A DNA stretch of 64,000 bases from Roseomonas sp. (GTDB lineage Bacteria; Pseudomonadota; Alphaproteobacteria; Acetobacterales; Acetobacteraceae). Location: NCBI GenBank assembly GCA_031180725.1, contig JAPSLO010000009.1, forward strand, positions 62,001 to 126,000, given 5' to 3'. The notes below the pieces were generated by a model. The model was given only the letters and a program-made list of their open reading frames with translations. It had not been told where the DNA came from and ran no database searches. Shown here piece by piece: positions 42,700 through 51,218 of the stretch; position 1 is the first letter of the stretch, and each line of letters opens with the position of its first letter. The translations under genes were made by a program, and so were the position numbers.

Positions 42700-43120
42700 C
42701 TAGCTCTTGAGCCGATCGAACGCTGCAGCGAGACAGAGCGCGCCGAGGAAGGACCGGCCGCGGTCGCCAACAACCCAGCCCGGGACATCCGGCAAGCGGG
42801 CGAGCAGTGCGGGCGCCATCGGCAGTTCGTGTGCCTGATCGGGCGCGAAGGCGACCGCGCGGCCGAGGCCGTCGGCGCCCCGCTTTCGTGGTGCTCCAGC
42901 GATGGACGGTCTGCGCCGCCGTCCACCAGGACCCCAGCTCGGCCGGTATGCAGCGCCAACTCGCTCCAGTCCTGTGCCGCCAGATGATCGCTGCGATATT
43001 GCGGCGCAGATCGTGGTGCTCGGTCTTACCGCGCGGCCGCGGCCGGATTGCTTCGATCAACGGCGCAAGCCGCTTCCACTGCGCGTCGGTCAGGGCCCGC
43101 GTTATGCCGTAGTCAACCAT
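42700..43120 (-). pseudogene. Degenerate IS5-type transposase
   Basis: From ATG 43120 a frame reads MVDYGITRALTDAQWKRLAP, RPRGKTEHHDLRRNIAAIIW and PAELGSWWTAAQTVHRW, the N-terminal DUF4096-type domain of IS5/IS427 transposases. Coding then resumes in another frame with GRAVAFAPDQAHELPMAPAL and ends AAAFDRLKS at the stop 42700-42702. The middle and the catalytic DDE residues are missing, so the element is inactive. No terminal inverted repeats are obvious. Confidence 0.8.
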
Positions 43121-43158
43121 GTCCCGGAACTGGTGACGGAGCGCAGGACCGAAAGGCC

Positions 43159-43656
43159 TCAGCTCGGCGGCAGTGGGATAGGCAGGATGCTCGCCACGCG
43201 CCATGTGCTGTCGCCGTCGCGCCGCAGCGTCTGGTTCATCAGAAAGCGCGCCGGCTGCGCTGCCTGCCCAGGGGCGCCGATGGTGAACAGCACCGGGACG
43301 AAGAGCTGTGCGGCCCCTGGACCCAACGCTACGGCACGAAACTGCGACATGTCGGGCTCCAAGCGCCAAGTGCCGCGGTAGAGCACGCGGAACCGTTCCA
43401 TAGCCGCCTCGCGGCCCCAGATCGCCTGGCCGCGCGTTATCCAGAGGAAGTCCGGGGAGTTCCACAACAAAGCTTCGACCGCCGCCGCATCATGGGCGTT
43501 CTGCGCAGCAACGAAGCGCTCGAACAGTGCTCTCGCGTCCCCCTCTGCCGGGCCGCCGCCAGCTCCAGTGGTCTGGGCGAGCGCGCCTTGCCAGCCCGTA
43601 GCTGCGGCAGCCGCCGCAAGGGCGAGGGTTGCGCCGTGCCTCCGCAGAACGGCCAT
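43159..43656 (-). CDS. Exported NTF2-like / DUF4440 protein
   Basis: This 165-residue protein starts at ATG 43656 and has a signal peptide (LALAAAAAATGWQGALAQ, cleavage near residue 28). A SnoaL/DUF4440-type fold follows, with FVAAQNAHDAAAVEALLWNS, FLWITRGQAIWGREAAMERF and WRVASILPIPLPPS. The family includes steroid isomerase-like enzymes and many proteins of unknown function. It lies next to the IS5 remnant and is transcribed toward it. Confidence 0.8.
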   Translation of the reverse strand: MAVLRRHGATLALAAAAAATGWQGALAQTTGAGGGPAEGDARALFERFVAAQNAHDAAAVEALLWNSPDFLWITRGQAIWGREAAMERFRVLYRGTWRLEPDMSQFRAVALGPGAAQLFVPVLFTIGAPGQAAQPARFLMNQTLRRDGDSTWRVASILPIPLPPS

Positions 43657-43926
43657 GGTAGGCGTCCTCCGTCGGTTGCAACAACGGGACCATACGCCCC
43701 AGCAGCGAGTGCGGCCACAAACCGCGAGAGGCGACGTATCAAAATCCCAAGAGCTAACGGGCCCACGTCGGGTCGATGGAAGGCAGGTCCCGCGTCTCAG
43801 AAACTGGCTCACGGCGAGCATCGTCCCGGCCCCGGGCACGTGCCGCATCGGTTCGGTGCCGGCGGGCGTCAACTGGCACGGTCTCTCTTCGGCTGGGCTG
43901 GTCCAGCGTTGAGATTGCGAATGCGG

Positions 43927-44793
43927 TCAGGCGACGCGGGACTCGGCCTCGCCCAGCAACCAGTCACGGAAAGCAAGTGATTCCGGGCGCTGTCGGCCTG
44001 GCGGCAACAGCAGCCAATACTGGTCGCCGGGCGCGGCCACCCGCCCGGGCAGGCGAACCAGGCGTCGGCGTCGAACCTCCTCGGTTACAAAATCCGGCGG
44101 GCAGATCACAGCGCCGAGCCCTTCCAGCGCTGCCTGGATGGCGAGGGAGGTGCTCTCGAACAGCAGCGGCGGCGCGGCGGGCATGGGCTGGTCCTGCGCC
44201 GCGCTCCATGCGCCCCAGTCGCGCGGCCGGACACGGCTGCCGAGCCGCGTCAGCCCCGCGACGCCTTGCCGCCTCAATGCGCCCGGCGCCGCAAAGGGTG
44301 CCAGCGCCACCGGCTGCAGCCGCACCGCGCCAGGCGCCGGCGGCACCGCGCCAGAGCGGATGGCGAGGTCCACCCCCTCCCGCGCGAAATCCACCACGGC
44401 GGCGGTGGAAGTCACTACCTCGATCTCCAACCCCGGATGCAGCGCGCGAAAGCGTGGCAGGCGCGGGATCAGCCAGCGCATCGCCCAGGTCGTGTAGGCG
44501 CGAACGCGCAGCGGCGCCGCCGGGCCGGCGCCCAGTTCCTCGGTCGCGGTACGGATCGCGACGAAGGCGGCGGACAGTGCGGCTGCATAACGCTCACCCG
44601 CCTCGGTCAGCACCACCGCATTGGCGCCGCGCCGGAGCAGCGGGCGGCCGAGCGCGGCCTCCAGCTCCCGCAGCCTTCGGCTCACCGCGGGCTGCGTGAT
44701 GTTCAGCCGCGCGGCGGCGGCGGTCAGGCTGCCGGTCTCGGCGACTAGGGCAAAGGTGCGCAGTGCCGGCAGTGGCGGCAGCGGATCGGGCAT
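43927..44793 (-). CDS. LysR-family transcriptional regulator (GcvA-like)
   Basis: This 288-residue regulator starts at ATG 44793 (MPDPLPPLPALRTFALVAET). It has the helix-turn-helix LTAAAARLNITQPAVSRRLR and an effector domain with the VDLAIRSGAVPP stretch of the GcvA/AmpR subgroup. It is divergent from the Bug/enoyl-CoA hydratase/acyl-CoA synthetase operon, 112 bases away, and is the obvious candidate regulator for it. Confidence 0.92.
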   Translation of the reverse strand: MPDPLPPLPALRTFALVAETGSLTAAAARLNITQPAVSRRLRELEAALGRPLLRRGANAVVLTEAGERYAAALSAAFVAIRTATEELGAGPAAPLRVRAYTTWAMRWLIPRLPRFRALHPGLEIEVVTSTAAVVDFAREGVDLAIRSGAVPPAPGAVRLQPVALAPFAAPGALRRQGVAGLTRLGSRVRPRDWGAWSAAQDQPMPAAPPLLFESTSLAIQAALEGLGAVICPPDFVTEEVRRRRLVRLPGRVAAPGDQYWLLLPPGRQRPESLAFRDWLLGEAESRVA

Positions 44794-44904
44794 GCGGCAG
44801 CATAACGCCAGCTTGGGGTAGGGCAAAGATTCCAGCCTCGCGCCGGCGCCTGCCCGGGCGCAGTCTTGGGGGCAACGGGGCTCTCGACCCTGAAGGAGGA
44901 AATG

Positions 44905-45879
44905 ATGCGTCGTCGCCAAGCTCTGCTGCTGCCCGGGCTGCTCGCCCTGCCTACCCTTGCCCTGGCACAGGGTGGGGATTTTCCGAACCGCGCGCTGCGC
45001 ATGGTGATCCCCTTCACCCCCGGAGGCAGCAACGACATTGTCGGCCGCCTGCTGGCGGACGCGATGGGCAAGCGGCTCGGGCAGACCATCGTCGTGGAGA
45101 ACCGCGGCGGCGCCGGGACGGTCATCGGCAACGACGCCGTCGCGAAAGCCGAGCCCGATGGCTACACCTTCATTCTCAGCGGCAGTGGCAGCGTGATCTC
45201 CTCGCTGGTGCAGCCGCGCCTGCCCTACGACCCCATCAAGGACTTCGCACCGATCGGCTATATCGGCGCCGCGCCGAACGTCATCACCGTGCATCCCAGC
45301 GTGCGGGCCCGTACGCTGCGCGAACTGCAGGCCGTGGCGCGCGCCGCGCCGACGCCGCTGCGCTACGGCTCGCCCGGCGTTGGCACTACCGGCCATGCGC
45401 TGGGTGCCATGATGTCCGTTGTGCTCGAGGTGCCGCTGGAGGCGGTGCATTACCGCGGCACCGGGCCGGCGCTGACCGATGTGGTAGCTGGTCGCCTCGA
45501 TATCCTCACCAACGCCTCCGCACCGCTGCAGCCGCATATCGCGGCGGGGCGGCTGCGGGCGCTGGCCATCGCCGGCCAGTCGCGCAGCGCGGCGCTGCCC
45601 GAGGTGCCGACCAGCGTCGAGCAGGGCTTCCCCGAACTCGACAGCGCCACCTGGTACGGGCTGCTCGCCACCGGTGGCACGCCGTCGGAGCGCGTCGCGG
45701 TGCTGCACCGTGCGCTGAACGAGACGCTTGCCGATCCCGAGATCCGCCGCCGCTTGGTGGAGAATGGCGTGGATGAGATCGCGCCCAGCCCGAGTCCGCA
45801 GGCCTTCGCGGAGTTCGTGGTGCGCGACCGCACCCGCTGGGCGCGCGTGGTGGAGCGCGCCAACCTCCGTTCAGAATAG
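44905..45879 (+). CDS. Bug/TctC family receptor
   Basis: This 324-residue exported receptor opens with a signal peptide, MRRRQALLLPGLLALPTLAL. Landmarks are RMVIPFTPGGSNDIVGRLLA, VVENRGGAGTVIGNDAVAKA, YGSPGVGTTGHALGAMMSVV and AVHYRGTGPALTDVVAG. ATGs at 44902 and 44905 are both possible; GGAGG at 44895-44899 is better spaced from the second. It leads an operon with PaaG-like hydratase and CoA ligase genes, suggesting that the imported acid is activated to a CoA thioester. Confidence 0.93.
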   Translation: MRRRQALLLPGLLALPTLALAQGGDFPNRALRMVIPFTPGGSNDIVGRLLADAMGKRLGQTIVVENRGGAGTVIGNDAVAKAEPDGYTFILSGSGSVISSLVQPRLPYDPIKDFAPIGYIGAAPNVITVHPSVRARTLRELQAVARAAPTPLRYGSPGVGTTGHALGAMMSVVLEVPLEAVHYRGTGPALTDVVAGRLDILTNASAPLQPHIAAGRLRALAIAGQSRSAALPEVPTSVEQGFPELDSATWYGLLATGGTPSERVAVLHRALNETLADPEIRRRLVENGVDEIAPSPSPQAFAEFVVRDRTRWARVVERANLRSE

Positions 45880-45889
45880 GACCCTACAC

Positions 45890-46690
45890 ATGAGTGAGAC
45901 TGCCGCGGTCCTCCTCGCCGTCGAGGAGGGCATTGCCACGCTGCGCCTGAACCGTCCCCAGGTGCGCAATGCCATCGACGATGCCACCCGCGGCGAGATG
46001 ATCGCCGCGCTGGAGGCGGCGGGTGGCGATCCCGCCATCCGCGCGCTCATCGTCACCGGCACCGGCACGGCCTTCTGTGCCGGCGGCGATGTGCGCGGCA
46101 TGAAGCAGCGGCTCTCGGCGCCGCAGGAGGAGGTGGCCTTCAATGGCTGGCGCCGCCAGCAGCGCACCCACCGCGCCGTCGCGCTGCTGCACAACTTCCC
46201 CAAGCCGACCATCGCCGCGGTGAACGGTGCGGCGGCCGGGCTGGGCTGCGACCTCGCGCTTTCCTGCGACTTCGTCATGGCGGCGGAGTCCGCGCATTTC
46301 ACCATGAGCTTCATCGCCCGCGGCCTGGTACCGGATGGCGGCGGCATGTACTTCCTGCCGCGCCGCGTCGGCCTGGCGCGTGCCAAGGAACTGGTCTTCA
46401 GCGGTCGCCGCGTCGGCGCGGCGGAGGCACTCTCGCTCGGCATGGCCGACCGCGTGGTGCCGGATGCGGAGCTGGACGGTGCAGCCACGGCCTGGGCGCG
46501 GGAACTTTCCGGCGGCTCGCCCGCGGCACTAGCCCTGGCCAAGTCGGTGCTGGACCGTTCGCTGGAGATGTCCTTCGAGGACGTCCTGGCCGAGGGCGCG
46601 AAGGCCCAGGCCATCTGCTATAGCACCGGCGAGCACCGCGCTTCGGTCGCCGCCTTCCTCGAACGGTCGGCACGAAAGGGCGGTGCATGA
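45890..46690 (+). CDS. Enoyl-CoA hydratase/isomerase family protein (PaaG-like)
   Basis: This 266-residue crotonase has the acyl-CoA site FCAGGDVRGMK and oxyanion-hole motif VNGAAAGLGCDLALSCDFV. Of the two hydratase glutamates, the first is Asp (GLGCDL) and the second is absent (MSFIARGLVPDGGGMYFLPR). The FIxRGLVPDxGG pattern is that of PaaG-type isomerases rather than classical hydratases. It begins 10 bases after the Bug stop and overlaps the CoA ligase by four bases. Confidence 0.9.
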   Translation: MSETAAVLLAVEEGIATLRLNRPQVRNAIDDATRGEMIAALEAAGGDPAIRALIVTGTGTAFCAGGDVRGMKQRLSAPQEEVAFNGWRRQQRTHRAVALLHNFPKPTIAAVNGAAAGLGCDLALSCDFVMAAESAHFTMSFIARGLVPDGGGMYFLPRRVGLARAKELVFSGRRVGAAEALSLGMADRVVPDAELDGAATAWARELSGGSPAALALAKSVLDRSLEMSFEDVLAEGAKAQAICYSTGEHRASVAAFLERSARKGGA

Positions 46691-48741
46691 GCGAGCTGCA
46701 TCGCTTGCTGCGGCCACGCAGCGTCGCCGTGGTCGGCGCATCCGCCGATCCCTCCAAGACCACCGGCCGGCCTATCGGCTACCTGCTGCGGCACGGCTTC
46801 GGCGGCGAGGTCTGGCCGGTCAATCCGCGGGTTGCCGAACTCTCCGGCCTGCGCTGCTACCCGGACATCGCCAGCCTGCCCGGCGGGCCCGACGTTGCAA
46901 TCGTGTTGCTCGGACCGGAGCGGGCCGGTCAAGCGGTGCGGGAACTCGCGGAGCGGGGCACCGGCGCGGCAATCGTGCTCGCGGGCGGCTATGCCGAGGC
47001 GGGCGGGGAGGGGGCCGACCGCCAGCAGGCCTTGCGCGAGGCGGCGGGCACCATGCGCCTGCTCGGGCCAAACACCATCGGGCTGGTGAACCTCGCCGAC
47101 CGCATCGTGCTCTCGGCCTCCGGCGCGCTGGAAATCGGGGAGCTGCCGCCTGGGCGCATCTCCCTCGTCTCGCAATCCGGCGGGATCCTGGGCGCGGTGC
47201 TGTCGCGTGCCGCAGCGCAGGGCATCGGCTTCGCGCGCCTCGTCTCGACCGGCAACGAGGCCGACCTGGAGGTCGCCGACTTCCTGGACCTGCTGGCCGA
47301 GGACCCCGGCACCGACGTGATCGCCCTCTATCTGGAAGGGCTTCGCCGGCCGGAGGCTTTTCGGGCCGCCGCCCGTAAGGCCGCCGCCGCGGGCAAGCCG
47401 GTGGTCGCCTTCAAGGTCGGACGGTCCGAAGCTGGGGCGGCGGCGGCAATTTCCCATACAGGCGCGCTGTCGGGCGCGGACCGGCTGTACGACGCCCTGT
47501 TCCGCCAGCTCGGGGTGATCCGGGCGGAGCGCTTCTCCGACCTGCTCGACATTCCCGCCGCGCTGGCCAGTGGGCGGCGCGCGGCGGGGCGGCGCGTCGC
47601 CGTGCTGACCTCGACCGGCGGAGCCGGTGCACTGCTGGCCGACTCCTTCGGCTTGGCCGGCTTCGAGCTGCCGCCACCTGATGCGGCCACGGCGACGCGG
47701 ATCTCCGCCCTGACGGGGGAAGCGGCCGCCGCGAACCCGCTGGACCTGACCCTAGCCGGGCTGAAGCCGGAGGTCTTCCGCGGCGCCCTGACGGCGCTGC
47801 TGGAGAGCCCCAGCTATGACGCCGTGACGGTGGTGGTCGGCTCCTCCGCCCTGGCGCAGCCGCGCCTGGCGGCGGATGCGATCGCGGCTTGCCAGACAGG
47901 CCAGGAGAAGCCGGTGCTGGCCTATGTCAGCCCGCATGCGCCCGCGATCCTCGCGGCGCTGAACGCGCAGCGCATCCCGGCCACGGCCGCGCCGGAAGCG
48001 GCTGCGGCCATGCTCGCGTCCCTGGCACGGCCGCTCGCCGCCGCGGCCCCGGAAGCCGCGCAGGCCGAATCGCAGCCCGGCCTGCCCTCCGGCCCGCTGG
48101 ACGAGGCGGAGAGCAAGGCGCTCTTCGCCCGCTTCGGCGTGCCCGCCGTGCGAGAGGAAACCGCCAGAACCCCGGCCGAGGCCGCGGAGGCCGCGCGGCG
48201 GATCGGCGGCCGCGTGGTGCTGAAGGCGCGGTCGCGGCACCTCTCCCACAAGACGGAGGCCGGCGGTGTCCGGGTCGGCCTGACATCGGAGGAGGTGGAG
48301 GCGGAGGCAGAGCGCATGCTCGCCCGCGTTGCCGCCGCGACGGGCCGCGCGCCGGATGGGCTGCTGGTGCAGGAGCAGGTGTCGGGCGGCGTGGAGATGA
48401 TTCTGGGGCTGCGGCGCGATCCGCATCTCGGCACCGCGCTGCTGGTCGGGCTTGGTGGTGTCGCGGCGGAGGTCTTCGGCGACACCGCGCTGCGCGTGCT
48501 GCCGCTCTCCCGCACGGAAGCCGAGGCCATGCTGGCGGAGCTGCGCGGCCGGCGCCTGCTGGAGGGTTTCCGCGGCACCCCGCAGGCCGACATCCCGGCC
48601 CTGCTCGATGCGATGATGCGCTTCGCCGCGATGGGCGAGGCGCTCGGGCCGCGCCTGCTGGAGGCGGAGATCAATCCGCTCTTCGTGCTGCCTCGTGGCG
48701 CCGGCGTCCGTGCGGCCGACGGGCTGGCCGTCCTGGCCTGA
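46687..48741 (+). CDS. NDP-forming acyl-CoA synthetase (acetate--CoA ligase family)
   Basis: This 684-residue fused alpha-beta enzyme has a CoA-binding Rossmann domain (RSVAVVGASADPSKTTGRPI, residues 11-30). Succinyl-CoA-ligase-like domains follow, with the phosphohistidine in AAISHTGALSGADRLYD, and a C-terminal ATP-grasp domain with VVLKARSRHLSHKTEAGGVR. It couples acid + CoA + ATP to acyl-CoA, ADP and phosphate, reversibly. The ATG overlaps the crotonase stop by four bases. A paralogue with the same gene order lies at 62290. Confidence 0.93.
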   Translation: MSELHRLLRPRSVAVVGASADPSKTTGRPIGYLLRHGFGGEVWPVNPRVAELSGLRCYPDIASLPGGPDVAIVLLGPERAGQAVRELAERGTGAAIVLAGGYAEAGGEGADRQQALREAAGTMRLLGPNTIGLVNLADRIVLSASGALEIGELPPGRISLVSQSGGILGAVLSRAAAQGIGFARLVSTGNEADLEVADFLDLLAEDPGTDVIALYLEGLRRPEAFRAAARKAAAAGKPVVAFKVGRSEAGAAAAISHTGALSGADRLYDALFRQLGVIRAERFSDLLDIPAALASGRRAAGRRVAVLTSTGGAGALLADSFGLAGFELPPPDAATATRISALTGEAAAANPLDLTLAGLKPEVFRGALTALLESPSYDAVTVVVGSSALAQPRLAADAIAACQTGQEKPVLAYVSPHAPAILAALNAQRIPATAAPEAAAAMLASLARPLAAAAPEAAQAESQPGLPSGPLDEAESKALFARFGVPAVREETARTPAEAAEAARRIGGRVVLKARSRHLSHKTEAGGVRVGLTSEEVEAEAERMLARVAAATGRAPDGLLVQEQVSGGVEMILGLRRDPHLGTALLVGLGGVAAEVFGDTALRVLPLSRTEAEAMLAELRGRRLLEGFRGTPQADIPALLDAMMRFAAMGEALGPRLLEAEINPLFVLPRGAGVRAADGLAVLA

Positions 48742-48826
48742 CGCATGCGCCGGAGGTGAGGTGCCGCGCGCGGCCGCCGACCCCGTGAGGTGCGAAGATC
48801 TTGCGGATCACGGGCAGGCCGCGCGG

Positions 48827-49615
48827 CTACACTGTCGGGATTGTCCCACCGTCGATGACGTGTTCCGCGCCATGAATGGCCGATGCCCGGCTTGAGGCCA
48901 GGAAGGCGATGAGCTCCGCCACCTCCTCGGGCCGGGCGGGTCGGCCGAGGGGGATTCCACCAAGCGCATCCAGCACGCTCTGGCGGGCAGCCTCCACCGT
49001 GCCTCCACTGCCGGCAGCGATCCGGTTCATCAGGGCGTCGGCGGCTTCCGTGTAGATCCAGCCGGGCGAGACCACGTTGACCCGCACGCCCTTAGGCCCG
49101 AGTTCCTTTGAGAGCGCCTTGCTATAGGTCGTCAACGCGGCCTTCGACGCGGCATAGGCGGTCGTGGAGTCGTGCAGCGGCAGGCGGCGCTGGATGGATG
49201 AGACGTGGATCACGACACCCGTGCCGCGCGCGATCATCTGCGGCAGAAGCGCCCGGTCGAGCCGAACCGCCGCCATCAGGTTCAGGTCGAACTCGGCGCG
49301 CCAGTGATCCTCCGTCAGCGCGGCAAAGCCGCCGCCCGGGGCCGTGGAGCCACCCAGAACGTGCACCAGCACATCCACGCCGCCGAGGCGATCCATGGCC
49401 GCCTCGGCTAGAGTGCGGGTTCCGTCCGTCGTCGTCAGGTCGGCCGCGACGAAGTGAGCGCCCGCAAGATCCTTTGGGGCCTGTCGCGCAGCGGTCATCA
49501 CCTGGGCTCCCGCGGCCAGGAAATGCTGCACGGCCGCCCGGCCGGTGCCTTTGCTGCCGCCGGTGACGAGGACGCGGCGGCCCTGGAACTCGGTTGAAGT
49601 GGTCGGCCGCGGCAT
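48827..49615 (-). CDS. Short-chain dehydrogenase/reductase
   Basis: This 262-residue classical SDR starts at ATG 49615. The NAD(P) motif is [20 protein letters not shown] (TGxxxGxG), the active site has [20 protein letters not shown] with the catalytic Ser, and YAASKAAL holds the Tyr and Lys. The C-terminus [14 protein letters not shown] is typical. Its ATG shares one base with the stop of the NTF2-like gene, so the two are coupled. It is divergent, together with that gene, from an HxlR regulator. Confidence 0.92.
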   Translation of the reverse strand: MPRPTTSTEFQGRRVLVTGGSKGTGRAAVQHFLAAGAQVMTAARQAPKDLAGAHFVAADLTTTDGTRTLAEAAMDRLGGVDVLVHVLGGSTAPGGGFAALTEDHWRAEFDLNLMAAVRLDRALLPQMIARGTGVVIHVSSIQRRLPLHDSTTAYAASKAALTTYSKALSKELGPKGVRVNVVSPGWIYTEAADALMNRIAAGSGGTVEAARQSVLDALGGIPLGRPARPEEVAELIAFLASSRASAIHGAEHVIDGGTIPTV

Positions 49616-49941
49616 CAGGCGATCTCCAGCGCGGCTATACGGTCGCCGGCGAGTTTGAACCGGAAGACGAAGCGGATTGGGCTGCCGGGGAAATCCCCGG
49701 CCGTCAGGCCTTCCGCGACGATGTGGCCGTCTTGTTCGCGCCATGTCTCGGGGGTGAAGACGGCACGGCTGTTGATCGCCGCCGACTGGATCCAGGCTCT
49801 GATCTCGTCATGGCCCTCATGGCGCCCGCCCTCGTCGAGGACGATGGCGTCGAAAGTAAATGGCGCCAGCATGCCGTCCGCGTCGAACACGGCGTTGGCC
49901 GCGACATAGGCGGCGACCGGTGTCGGAAGGTCGTTGTTCAC
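49615..49941 (-). CDS. SnoaL/NTF2-like protein
   Basis: This 108-residue protein starts at GTG 49941 ([20 protein letters not shown]), behind GGAGAGC. A SnoaL-like cone fold is suggested by [32 protein letters not shown] and [19 protein letters not shown]. Such proteins are small isomerase or hydrolase scaffolds and are often encoded with SDR enzymes. The stop overlaps the SDR start. Confidence 0.8.
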   Translation of the reverse strand: MNNDLPTPVAAYVAANAVFDADGMLAPFTFDAIVLDEGGRHEGHDEIRAWIQSAAINSRAVFTPETWREQDGHIVAEGLTAGDFPGSPIRFVFRFKLAGDRIAALEIA

Positions 49942-49980
49942 TGATGCTCTCCAGGGCTCGGCTTGCGTCGCAGGGAAACT

Positions 49981-50008
49981 GTTCTTAGCCTGCCGGAATG
50001 GCAAGAAC
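49981..50008. promoter_or_regulatory. Inverted repeat at the HxlR start, candidate operator
   Basis: GTTCTTAGCC at 49981-49990 is mirrored by GGCAAGAAC at 50000-50008, with one unpaired base. The repeat spans the HxlR start codon and faces the divergent SDR operon. It suits autoregulatory binding by the HxlR protein. The assignment is by position and symmetry. Confidence 0.5.
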
Positions 50009-50405
50009 GGACGAAAAAGTAAGGAACCTACCTGCAGGTAAGCGTGCGTCTTACACGCCGGAAACAGCCGCGCAGGGCGTGCAGAACGTGATCAGGGTCC
50101 TGGAGGGGCGCTGGAAGCTCGTGATCCTGTTCCAACTCTTCGGCGGCCAGGTGAGGCGCTTCTCCGAGCTGGAGCGGGCCATCCCTGGCGTGTCCCAGAA
50201 GATGCTGATCCAGCAGTTGCGCCAACTTGAGGCGGACGGCGTTGTCGCACGCATCGTCCACCACCAGGTGCCCCCGAAGGTGGAGTATCACTTGACCGAA
50301 TGGGGCCAGGCCCTGTGCCCGGCCCTGGACGCCCTGCTGATCTGGGCTGAGGCCGCGCCTTCCGACCTTCGCTCGCGGCTTATCCAGGCGACGCCATGCG
50401 ACTAG
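49998..50405 (+). CDS. HxlR-family transcriptional regulator
   Basis: This 135-residue winged-helix protein contains the HxlR core VLEGRWKLVILFQLFGGQVR, RFSELERAIPGVSQKMLIQQ, LRQLEADGVVARIVH and a wing VEYHLTEWGQAL. These regulators often respond to aldehydes, quinones or redox changes. The gene is divergent from the NTF2/SDR pair and most likely represses it. Confidence 0.9.
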   Translation: MARTDEKVRNLPAGKRASYTPETAAQGVQNVIRVLEGRWKLVILFQLFGGQVRRFSELERAIPGVSQKMLIQQLRQLEADGVVARIVHHQVPPKVEYHLTEWGQALCPALDALLIWAEAAPSDLRSRLIQATPCD

Positions 50406-50474
50406 CCACGAGGCTCATGGGGACGGGGTCCGGCTCCGCGGACATGTCGCCATCTTCCCAAGCCCCGAGGCAGG

Positions 50475-51218
50475 TCAGCCCATGACATCCATCAGGGCTG
50501 GCACGCCGAGCGAGCAGGCATGCACGCCCAGATGCGCGGTCATCTGCAGGACCTGAAGCAGCTCCTCCCGCGTCGCGCCGAGACGAAGGGCGCGTTGAAG
50601 ATGCAGGCGCGTGGCCGCGGGGTCCCGCGCCGTGAAGCATGCGGACAGCGCCACGGAGATCAGCGCGGCAGACTTCTCGTCCAACCCATCGCCGCCATCA
50701 CCGCAACTCAGGAGGTCGAGCAGCGCCGCGAAATAGGCGGGATCCAGTCGCAGCATCTGGTCGCAGAAATCCGGCCAGTCACCGAACCGGGCCTCGTAAG
50801 CTTCCCGCAGGCCGCGGTGAGCCGGATCCGGCGGCGGGAGAGGCTGGCCCGCCTTCTCCAACTCCTCCACCAGGAGGCCGAGCCCCATCGCCACGCCATC
50901 CAGGCCCTGCAGTGTGGCCAGGCGCAGCACTTCCACCAGCTGCCGCGCGGTCGCGCCGCGTTCGAGCGCCAGGCGCATATGGAGCTTGAGGCCGGACTCG
51001 AAGAGATGCGTCGCCGAGGCGTCGAGCGCCACATAGATCAGCTCGCACATCACCGGCGAGAGCGGACCATGCGCGGCGGGGTGCCCGGCATAGCGCGCAT
51101 AGGCGTCGAGGAAATCAGGATGGAGGCGCAGCAGGCCCTCGGTCCATGGCTTCCAGTAGCCGCGCGCGCGGATGTAGGCGGCCTTTCTGGCCTCCTGTTC
51201 GGGGGTCAGCTCCGTCAT
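50475..51218 (-). CDS. Carboxymuconolactone decarboxylase family protein, duplicated domain
   Basis: This 247-residue protein has two tandem CMD-like helical halves. The first covers about residues 35-115 (HGPLSPVMCELIYVALDASA, LKLHMRLALERGATARQLVE) and the second about 150-240 (LDEKSAALISVALSACFTAR, RLHLQRALRLGATREELLQV). The redox CxxC of AhpD is absent. It overlaps the double-domain SDR gene by four bases (start at 51218), so both are one operon read leftward. Confidence 0.85.
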   Translation of the reverse strand: MTELTPEQEARKAAYIRARGYWKPWTEGLLRLHPDFLDAYARYAGHPAAHGPLSPVMCELIYVALDASATHLFESGLKLHMRLALERGATARQLVEVLRLATLQGLDGVAMGLGLLVEELEKAGQPLPPPDPAHRGLREAYEARFGDWPDFCDQMLRLDPAYFAALLDLLSCGDGGDGLDEKSAALISVALSACFTARDPAATRLHLQRALRLGATREELLQVLQMTAHLGVHACSLGVPALMDVMG

